In this document: positions 58,233 through 64,000 of the stretch, one piece after another | Position numbering within the stretch: the stretch's first letter is position 1 | How the letters are laid out: each line of letters opens with the position of its first letter | DNA from: Streptomyces sp. CB01201 | GTDB taxonomy: Bacteria; Actinomycetota; Actinomycetes; Streptomycetales; Streptomycetaceae | Length of the DNA: 64,000 nucleotides | Assembly: GCF_002803085.1 (NCBI RefSeq) | Contig: NZ_NNBJ01000006.1 | Location: 346,694 to 410,693, forward strand | Direction of reading: 5' to 3' | Position numbers and translations under genes: made by a program | The notes under the pieces: generated by a model | Databases searched by the model: none | Seen by the model: only the letters and a program-made list of their open reading frames with translations | What the model was told of the DNA's origin: nothing

Positions 58233-60248
58233 CTATTCGGGGCTGCCTTCGTCTGTAGTGGTCTCGTCGTCGATCAGCCCGTAGGGGGGTCGGTCCTCGT
58301 TGCGGCTGTACCGGACCACGACGTTCTCTTCCACGAGCATGGGCGGACTGTTGTCGACGATGATCACCTGGGCACCAGCCCCCTGTTCAGCCAGCCAGCT
58401 GCTCAGGTGGCGGTAGAAGTCGTCGATGGCGATCGCGTCTGCGATTACCGCATCCCGGGTGGCGCCGTGGCCCAGGTTCTTCTGTGGGCTGTCGATCATG
58501 AGGAAGCCGGGGTGGGCTGCCGATGTTTCGACGGCGACCTCGAAGACGGCCAGCTGCCAGGCCAGGGTCAGGAGTGTTCGGGCGCCGGATGATGCCTCGC
58601 GGTAGGAGTCGCCGCGTACGTGAGGAACCAGGTTCGTGTCGATCATCGGCTGGCTGAGTTTCGGGTAGCGCCACTGCCGCAGGAGGTCGCTGTACCGGCC
58701 GCTGATTCGGCCGACCATCAGGTCCCGGTCCTGTGCGGCATCTCCCAGCCGGTCGCGTTCCTCCCGCAAACGTTCGATCTGTGCCTCATGTCGCTCCACG
58801 AGCGCGCCGCGCTTCTCCAGGCCAGCCTGAAGCTTCGTCGCGTTCTCGGCGTGCTGTAGATGACGGAGGACTTCCTCGCGCCGGCGCTGGAGGTTGTCGC
58901 GAGCGGCGAGGAACGGGGTGACGGTGGGCGAAGTGGCCTCGTCGACCGCGGCCGCGGCACGTTCTTCGTCGATGGAGGCGTCTTCTGCCTGGAGCTTCAA
59001 CGTGGCGAGCGAGCTGTCCAGGCCCTCGATGTAGGCAGTGATCTCCTTCAAACGGGCCTTGGTGGCCCTGACCTCGGCTGCGACGTCCAGCCGCCCTTCA
59101 TCCGACGAGTGCTCAGCTGTGGCGGTGCCGAGCGTCAGGTGACCGTCGCCGTGGGGCAGCTCGTGGCTGCAAAGACTGCACGAGCCGTTTTCCACCGACG
59201 GGGGAGCGGGCAGTCGGTTCAGGCACGCCGGGCAGTTGGTGACGCTGAGGGGGTCGAACAGGCGCTGCGCTTCGGCCAGCATATTGAGCTTGACGAGGTC
59301 GTCCGCGTACTGCGCCCGCAGCGGCATCATCCGGGTGAGTTGCGTCTCGCAGTCACGTACCACGCCGGCGGCTTGCCGGGCGCGCTGGGCAGCTTGCTGG
59401 TGCTCGCGGCGCAGACGCCCGGCGAAGGCGGTGCCGGCTTGCGCTGCCTCGTCGAGGACCCGTAGTTGCTCGGTCAGCTCCCGCAGCTCGCCTTCGTATT
59501 GCTCAGCGATCAGCGCGCCGACCGTGGGAACGTCCTGCTCGTCGACGAACGCCCGTGCCGCGGCGAGTTCGGAGCGTGCCTGGGTGAGTCGGGCACCCAG
59601 TTCTTTGATGCGTTGCCCAAGCTCGACGGCGCGGTCGTCGTGAACGCCGAAGACGACGTCGACCACCTGCTTCAGCTTGTGCTTCTTCATGTACTCGTTC
59701 TCGAACAGGAAGTTCTTGGAGGCGACGCGCTCGTTGGGTAGAAACGCGAGGTTCATGAGGTCGCGGATGCTCAGGGGGTCGGTCCGGGACTCACGACTGG
59801 AGGGGGCCTCCCGCAGCTGGACGCCTTCGAGCTTGCAATGCCCCAGCAGCAGAGCGGAGAGGCTCTCGGGTGCTCCCGCCGGCTCGATGGTCCTGCTCTC
59901 AGGCTTGGAGAGCGGCGGGCTGTCCAGCGTCCCCCGGCGTACGTAGGCGACCTTCGACGGTTCCCCGACGGGCCGCTCGATGACGTGCGGTTCGCCGGAC
60001 AGCTCGACTTCCAGAAGGCAGGAACGGACCTTCCGCAGCACCTCAGGATGCCGTGGATGACGCTTCCCGCCGAGGCCGTAGGCGATGAACTCCAACACCG
60101 CGGTCTTGCCCGAGCTGAATGCCCCGGCTACCACGGACAGGTCCCGCACCCGCTGGTCCTGCGTGAAATCGACGTCATAGTTCCGGCTGACGCCAGCAAG
60201 GCGCAGGCGCCGGATCCGGATGCCTGGCAGAGGCTGCATGGTGGTCAT
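58233..60248 (-). CDS. ABC-3C system ATPase with zinc hook (SbcC/Rad50-like)
   Basis: 671 residues. Walker A GAFSSGKT is at 42-49, the signature is SSGARTLLTLAW, and Walker B FLMIDSPQKNL lies near the C-terminus. The middle is a long coiled coil interrupted by a zinc hook (CPACLNRLPAPPSVENGSCS then LC, about residues 337-358). This is the ATPase of ABC three-component conflict systems, here the third gene after effector and middle component. The ATG overlaps the stop of the middle component gene by four bases. Confidence 0.82.
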   Translation of the reverse strand: MTTMQPLPGIRIRRLRLAGVSRNYDVDFTQDQRVRDLSVVAGAFSSGKTAVLEFIAYGLGGKRHPRHPEVLRKVRSCLLEVELSGEPHVIERPVGEPSKVAYVRRGTLDSPPLSKPESRTIEPAGAPESLSALLLGHCKLEGVQLREAPSSRESRTDPLSIRDLMNLAFLPNERVASKNFLFENEYMKKHKLKQVVDVVFGVHDDRAVELGQRIKELGARLTQARSELAAARAFVDEQDVPTVGALIAEQYEGELRELTEQLRVLDEAAQAGTAFAGRLRREHQQAAQRARQAAGVVRDCETQLTRMMPLRAQYADDLVKLNMLAEAQRLFDPLSVTNCPACLNRLPAPPSVENGSCSLCSHELPHGDGHLTLGTATAEHSSDEGRLDVAAEVRATKARLKEITAYIEGLDSSLATLKLQAEDASIDEERAAAAVDEATSPTVTPFLAARDNLQRRREEVLRHLQHAENATKLQAGLEKRGALVERHEAQIERLREERDRLGDAAQDRDLMVGRISGRYSDLLRQWRYPKLSQPMIDTNLVPHVRGDSYREASSGARTLLTLAWQLAVFEVAVETSAAHPGFLMIDSPQKNLGHGATRDAVIADAIAIDDFYRHLSSWLAEQGAGAQVIIVDNSPPMLVEENVVVRYSRNEDRPPYGLIDDETTTDEGSPE

Positions 60249-60823
60249 CCCTCCCAGGGCATGTCAGGTGCCTGCGGTCCCGGACCCAGCACGCTGAGGA
60301 GCGCGGCACCGGGACCGCCCTCGCCATCCGGCCTCAGCCACCGTGCGGTCTGTTCCCGCAGCGCCTTGTCGCTGAGCTTGCGGAGGCTACGCACGACGAT
60401 GGACGCCGCAGTGGTGAACGACGCGGCGTAGGTGGCGGTGAAGCGAGCCCCGAGTTCCCGACCGCGGTTGCTGATCGAATAGGCGAAGGCGCCGTTGCGG
60501 TTGTGAACCTCGCAACACCCGTAAGCCACGAGCAGCCCGAGATCGTGCTGGATGCGCTCGCGTCGACTGGTGAAGCGCTGCGAGGAGGACGCGTACGAGA
60601 GCACCTGCGGATCGAACCCGGCCAGCCTGAGCATATTGCCCTCCCGGCCGTCGGAATTGACGACTAGGAAGGGATTCGCAGACAGGAAGTCGTAATAGCC
60701 GATGCGCTCCAGGCTCGCCCCCTTCGCGTCCTGTCCGGCGACAGCGTCGAGAAGCAGCAGCAGCTGCGCCAGCCGGAAGGTCACCTCGTCCTCCGGCATC
60801 ATCACCGGCCGGTGTGCTTCCAC
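60245..60823 (-). CDS. ABC-3C system middle component
   Basis: 192 residues from GTG (VEAHRPVMMPEDEVTFRLAQ) with gaggag upstream. A helical start (RLAQLLLLLDAVAGQDAKGA) leads to a winged-helix-like domain (LERIGYYDFLSANPFLVVNS, RIQHDLGLLVAYGCCEVHNR). Size, fold and position between effector and ATPase match the middle components described for ABC-3C systems. It is thought to couple the ATPase to the effector. Confidence 0.72.
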   Translation of the reverse strand: MEAHRPVMMPEDEVTFRLAQLLLLLDAVAGQDAKGASLERIGYYDFLSANPFLVVNSDGREGNMLRLAGFDPQVLSYASSSQRFTSRRERIQHDLGLLVAYGCCEVHNRNGAFAYSISNRGRELGARFTATYAASFTTAASIVVRSLRKLSDKALREQTARWLRPDGEGGPGAALLSVLGPGPQAPDMPWEG

Positions 60824-60863
60824 AGCGAACTCCTCGTAGGTCTGACAGGACAGGTGACGGCGG

Positions 60864-61844
60864 TCAGCCGTCGGGGTGCTCGGCGGCGATCTGCCGCCAG
60901 TGTTTGACCCAGCCCGCCTTGCGGTTGTCCACGAGCCGGTGGACCAGCCCCCAGCTGTGCACCAGCTCCAGGCGGAGCGACTTCGGCAATTTGTCGTGCT
61001 CGTTGCGTACATCCCGCCAGACACGGGTGTGGAGAACTCGAAGCGCGTCCTCAGCCGCGCATTCATTGAACTGCATCTCCCATAGCCCGTGGAGCGTCGC
61101 ATCGGCAGAACTGAGCGCCGCCACCTCAGCCGGAACATCCTTGTGCGCGATCTCGCGAGCCACCAGATCGGCATTGAAGAACTGCCTCTTGGCCGAGTCC
61201 AGCTCCACGTGGCCGGCCTCTGTCATCTGCCGAATGAACAAGGCGGAGCCAAGGGCAGCTGCCTTGTCGTCCTCGACCTCGAGTACCAGCCGAAGCTGCT
61301 CCACGGGGGCCGGGGCGGAGGCGGCCTGAGCGTACGTCTCGTAGAAGCCGCGACGCACGTCGTCGCCTTCGGGGCTAAGAAGCTTCTTCCGGAGGGCGGT
61401 CTCGTCCCAGAGCTGGATCACGAGGCCGAGTTCCTTCTCCCTCGCCTTCGTCCACGTGTCCCACCATGCCGTCATGGGGCCGTCCATGCTGGAAGGGATG
61501 CACAGAATCCAGCTGGCGATGGTGTGGCCGTTCTTGACGGCTGCCTTCAGCACGTTGTCGAGCGAGTCTGTGACCTGCTGTACGTGCTTCTTGGTGGTGA
61601 CCGGCATGAAGTACTTGGACTGCCACACTGTGATCGCTCCGCCGAGGTTTCCGGCGAAGGCGTCGATACCCCAGTCGCCCGGGTTCGCAGCGACGGACCG
61701 TACGTTTGGGGTCGTTGCGGCGGCAAGCTGAGCGATCATCGTTTCGAAGTCGTCGCGGGCTCCGCCGAGGCTTCCCCCGCGGACTGCGTGCACGTCGAAG
61801 CTGATTGGCTGGACACCCGTCGGCACGGCTATCGAGTCAGGCAC
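60864..61844 (-). CDS. ABC-3C system nuclease effector with C-terminal adaptor domain
   Basis: 326 residues from GTG (MPDSIAVPTGVQPISFDVHA). Residues 25-130 look like an Mrr/PD-(D/E)xK nuclease: ARDDFETMIAQLAAA, GDWGIDAF with D61, and ITVWQSKYF with Gln75 and Lys77 of the QxK motif. The C-terminal half (LGSALFIRQMTEAGHVELDS, WEMQFNECAAEDALRVLHTR) matches the adaptor domains of ABC-3C effectors. It probably cuts DNA when the ATPase senses invading nucleic acid. First gene of the three-gene unit next to the right attachment site. Confidence 0.75.
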   Translation of the reverse strand: MPDSIAVPTGVQPISFDVHAVRGGSLGGARDDFETMIAQLAAATTPNVRSVAANPGDWGIDAFAGNLGGAITVWQSKYFMPVTTKKHVQQVTDSLDNVLKAAVKNGHTIASWILCIPSSMDGPMTAWWDTWTKAREKELGLVIQLWDETALRKKLLSPEGDDVRRGFYETYAQAASAPAPVEQLRLVLEVEDDKAAALGSALFIRQMTEAGHVELDSAKRQFFNADLVAREIAHKDVPAEVAALSSADATLHGLWEMQFNECAAEDALRVLHTRVWRDVRNEHDKLPKSLRLELVHSWGLVHRLVDNRKAGWVKHWRQIAAEHPDG

Positions 61845-62094
61845 AGCCCACCCCCCTGCGCCGGTGGCTGCACACAGGATGTTCCCCGTGCGTCACACGC
61901 CGTATCGGTGGAGCCTATCCAACGGCCACTCGTCTGATCAAGAAGCGGAACGCCCCGGCATCTCAAGTACGGTCCCCTGCGCAGCACGGCAATCGCGCGA
62001 AACCTGCGGGCCACGATTCAGGCGTGCAGGTCGTCTTGGCGAGAGGGCTGCAGCCCTCTCCCGCAGGGGGCCGTCGCGGCCTGATCGCGGCAAC

Positions 62095-62114
62095 TGCAAC
62101 CCAAACTGCAACCC
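62095..62114. repeat. Arm-type repeat, right end
   Basis: tgcaacccaaactgcaaccc, 62 bp inside the right core site, matching 36538-36557 at 19 of 20 bases. The remainder of 61845-62120 has no gene. Confidence 0.65.
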
Positions 62115-62120
62115 TCAACG

Positions 62121-62156
62121 TCGAAGGGCCCCGCTGCAAGCAGTGGGGCCCTTCGA
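62121..62156 (-). terminator. Terminator of tRNA-Ser(GGA), element-derived copy
   Basis: tcgaagggccccgctgc pairs with gcagtggggcccttcga around a 2-nt loop, with one G-T wobble, 21 bp after the tRNA 3' end. It replaces the original hairpin now at 36331-36362. Confidence 0.75.
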
Positions 62157-62176
62157 CATCGTGCCCGGTGAGGCAC

Positions 62177-62264
62177 TGGCGGAGGATACGAGATTCGAAC
62201 TCGTGAGGGGTTGCCCCCAACACGCTTTCCAAGCGTGCGCCCTAGGCCACTAGGCGAATCCTCC
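62177..62264 (-). tRNA. tRNA-Ser(GGA), integration target
   Basis: 88 nt on the minus strand including an encoded CCA (62177-62179). Acceptor ggaggat/atcctcc, anticodon stem cacgc/gcgtg with loop ttggaaa (anticodon GGA), long variable arm and T arm cgagttcgaatctcg. The 3' half from 62232 down to the CCA is the element core and is repeated at 36386-36441, so the gene is reconstituted and should be functional. Confidence 0.95.
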
Positions 62265-62336
62265 GCGGCAAACAATACAAGACGTTGAGGGGTGCTCGCG
62301 AACTCGTTCCCACCTCAGGGATCAGGTACCCTGTGC

Positions 62337-62428
62337 GGAGCCCCTCACGTGGCGCTATCTGACTGAACTCCCCCAGGGCCGGAAGGCAGCAAGGGTAGGT
62401 CGGCTCTGGCGGGTGCGTGGGGGGCGCC
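62337..62428 (+). ncRNA. ffs: Signal recognition particle RNA (small bacterial type)
   Basis: The apical domain ccagggccggaaggcagcaa with agggtaggtcggctctgg is the invariant SRP helix-8 region. The closing helix pairs cccctcacg (62341-62349) with cgtgggggg (62416-62424). A location just before dnaX is usual in Streptomyces. Ends are estimated from the closing helix; the T-rich ccttatttgg follows. Confidence 0.9.
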
Positions 62429-62566
62429 TTATTTGGTGCGGCGCGGGATTTTGTGCGGCGCGGGGCGCCCGGGACCCTTGTGGGCGGGGGCGGTTCGGCC
62501 GGGGGGCCGGGGGCGGGGCGTCGTCGGCGGGCCCGGTTGTCAGTGGGCCCCGATAACCTCGTATGC

Positions 62567-64000
62567 GTGTCGTCCCTTGCGCTGTACCGCCGCTACCGCC
62601 CCGAGTCCTTCGCCGAGGTCATCGGGCAGGAGCATGTCACTGACCCGTTGCAGCAGGCGCTGCGGAACAACCGGGTCAATCACGCGTATCTGTTCAGCGG
62701 GCCGCGCGGCTGTGGCAAGACGACCAGTGCCCGGATCCTGGCCCGGTGTCTGAACTGCGAGCAGGGGCCGACACCGACTCCGTGCGGGGAGTGCCAGTCC
62801 TGTCGGGACCTCGCGCGCAACGGGCCGGGTTCCATCGACGTGATCGAGATCGACGCGGCTTCGCACGGTGGCGTGGACGACGCCCGTGAGCTGCGCGAGA
62901 AGGCCTTCTTCGGCCCGGCGTCCAGCCGCTACAAGATCTACATCATCGACGAGGCCCACATGGTGACCTCGGCCGGCTTCAACGCGCTGCTGAAGGTCGT
63001 CGAGGAGCCGCCGGAGCACCTCAAGTTCATCTTCGCCACCACCGAGCCCGAGAAGGTCATCGGGACGATCCGCTCGCGTACGCACCACTATCCGTTCCGC
63101 CTTGTGCCGCCCGGCACGCTGCGGGACTACCTCGGCGAGGTCTGCGGGCACGAGGGCATCCCCATCGAGGACGGGGTGCTGCCGCTGGTCGTGCGGGCCG
63201 GCGCCGGATCCGTGCGTGACTCGATGTCCGTCATGGACCAGCTGCTGGCCGGCGCCGCCGACGACGGTGTGACATACAGCATGGCCACCGCCCTGCTCGG
63301 CTACACCGACACCTCGCTGCTCGACTCCGTGGTCGACGCCTTCGCGTCGGGTGACGGCGCCGCCGCCTTCGAGGTCGTCGAGCGGGTCATCGAGGGCGGC
63401 AACGACCCGCGCCGCTTCGTCGCCGACCTGCTGGAGCGGCTGCGCGACCTGGTGATCCTGGCCGCCGTTCCGGACGCGGGGGAGAAGGGGCTCATCGACG
63501 CCCCGGCCGATCTCGTGGAGCGGATGCAGGCGCAGGCCTCCGTGTTCGGTGCGGCCGAGCTGAGCCGGGCCGCCGACCTCGTCAACGCCGGGCTCACCGA
63601 GATGCGCGGGGCCACCTCGCCCCGGCTCCAGCTCGAATTGATCTGTGCCCGGGTGCTGCTGCCCGCCGCGTACGACGACGAGCGCTCGTTGCAGGCGCGG
63701 CTCGACCGCCTTGAGCGCGGGGTCAACTTCCAGACGGCGCCCGCCGGTGGGCCCGCCATGGGGTACGTGCCCGGGCCCGAGGCGCATGCGCCGATGCAGG
63801 GCGGTCCCAGCGGGCCCGAGGGGGCCCGGGCCGCGGTGCGGGGTGCGGGGGCCGGGGGGCCGGGGCCGATGGCCGGGCCCGGCCAGTCGCCGCCCGCCGC
63901 TCCGCCGATGCCGCAGGCCCCCGCGCCCGCGGCCCAGCCCGCCGCTCAGCCACCCGCCGCTCAGCCGCAGCCCGCTCAGCCGCAGCCCGCCCCGCCTGCC
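62567..64000 (+). CDS. dnaX: DNA polymerase III gamma/tau subunit (3' end outside window)
   Basis: 478 codons from GTG (VSSLALYRRYRPESFAEVIG) run to the window end without a stop. Walker A GPRGCGKT is at 45-52, the zinc Cys set (C61, C64, C73, C76, C79) is complete, and IIDEAHMVTSAGFNALLKVV is the Walker B/sensor region. From about residue 385 the sequence is Pro/Ala/Gln-rich, as in the long linker of actinobacterial tau. Clamp-loader ATPase of the replisome; the missing part should contain the alpha-binding domain. Confidence 0.95.
   Translation, partial: MSSLALYRRYRPESFAEVIGQEHVTDPLQQALRNNRVNHAYLFSGPRGCGKTTSARILARCLNCEQGPTPTPCGECQSCRDLARNGPGSIDVIEIDAASHGGVDDARELREKAFFGPASSRYKIYIIDEAHMVTSAGFNALLKVVEEPPEHLKFIFATTEPEKVIGTIRSRTHHYPFRLVPPGTLRDYLGEVCGHEGIPIEDGVLPLVVRAGAGSVRDSMSVMDQLLAGAADDGVTYSMATALLGYTDTSLLDSVVDAFASGDGAAAFEVVERVIEGGNDPRRFVADLLERLRDLVILAAVPDAGEKGLIDAPADLVERMQAQASVFGAAELSRAADLVNAGLTEMRGATSPRLQLELICARVLLPAAYDDERSLQARLDRLERGVNFQTAPAGGPAMGYVPGPEAHAPMQGGPSGPEGARAAVRGAGAGGPGPMAGPGQSPPAAPPMPQAPAPAAQPAAQPPAAQPQPAQPQPAPPA

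Larger units (their letters stand above)
36386..62232. mobile_element. Integrative mobilizable element in tRNA-Ser(GGA)
   Basis: About 25.8 kb between two exact 56-bp direct repeats (36386-36441 and 62177-62232). The right repeat is the 3' half of an intact tRNA-Ser(GGA), the left an orphan copy. Integrase, excisionase, relaxase, MobC, DUF2637 and DUF3631 genes lie inside. Matching 20-bp arm-type repeats are found just inside each end (36538-36557 and 62095-62114). Several cargo genes are clearly lower in GC than the flanking chromosome. No FtsK/TraB-like or type IV secretion genes are seen, so it is probably mobilised by a helper. Confidence 0.9.

Overview
The window is from a Streptomyces chromosome. 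It is very GC-rich with strongly GC-biased third codon positions. It carries a geosmin synthase, two adjacent SigF-type sigma factors, GAF/ANTAR regulators, and the typical Streptomyces order sigma pair - tadA - upp - LytR_C protein - HerA-like ATPase, then tRNA-Ser/SRP RNA/dnaX at the right end. Assignments come from reading motifs in the translated sequence; no database search was run.

Layout. 1-3.3 kb: a GT2/GtrA protein (cut by the window edge) overlapping a GT39-type membrane mannosyltransferase. 4.0-6.5 kb: a DHA2 drug exporter with its TetR regulator and clear operators. 7.1-11.2 kb (minus): a marR - exporter - yceI operon in which exporter and YceI protein both carry carboxypeptidase-regulatory-like modules. 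11.5-19.6 kb: small membrane and secreted proteins, two sigma factors, a Dabb protein, a 53-residue membrane protein, a probable 6C RNA, two ANTAR proteins, tRNA-Ser(CGA), and tadA with its partner. 19.8-36.3 kb: upp, a LytR_C protein, a HerA-like ATPase, a HhH-GPD repair protein, geosmin synthase, a CDF transporter, a secreted tripeptidyl-peptidase-like hydrolase, a GNAT protein, a repeat-bearing membrane protein, a receiver-only response regulator, an SDR/MerR pair and an SBD-HNH endonuclease. Three intergenic regions hold one family of tandem repeats with a 56-bp unit.

36.4-62.2 kb is an integrative mobilizable element in the 3' half of tRNA-Ser(GGA). The ends are exact 56-bp direct repeats running from the encoded CCA to the anticodon loop, with matching arm-type repeats just inside. 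The right half is the mobility core: relaxase, MobC, DUF2637 membrane protein, DUF3631 ATPase, HTH regulator, excisionase and tyrosine integrase. The left half is cargo: a HEPN-motif protein beside a 150-nt hairpin, a NUDIX protein, a scar of an older element (integrase tail plus tRNA-Arg 3' half), a GIY-YIG protein, and a divergent cluster of XRE regulator + peptide deformylase against four translationally coupled glycosyltransferase-like genes, followed by a P-loop kinase, an FkbM methyltransferase and a NUDIX hydrolase. A three-gene ABC-3C-type conflict system lies against the right attachment site.

The least explained signals are an array of ten short palindromes with a 24-bp pitch and internally co-varying arms between the NUDIX gene and the relaxase, the 150-nt hairpin beside the HEPN gene, and the deformylase/glycosyltransferase cluster.
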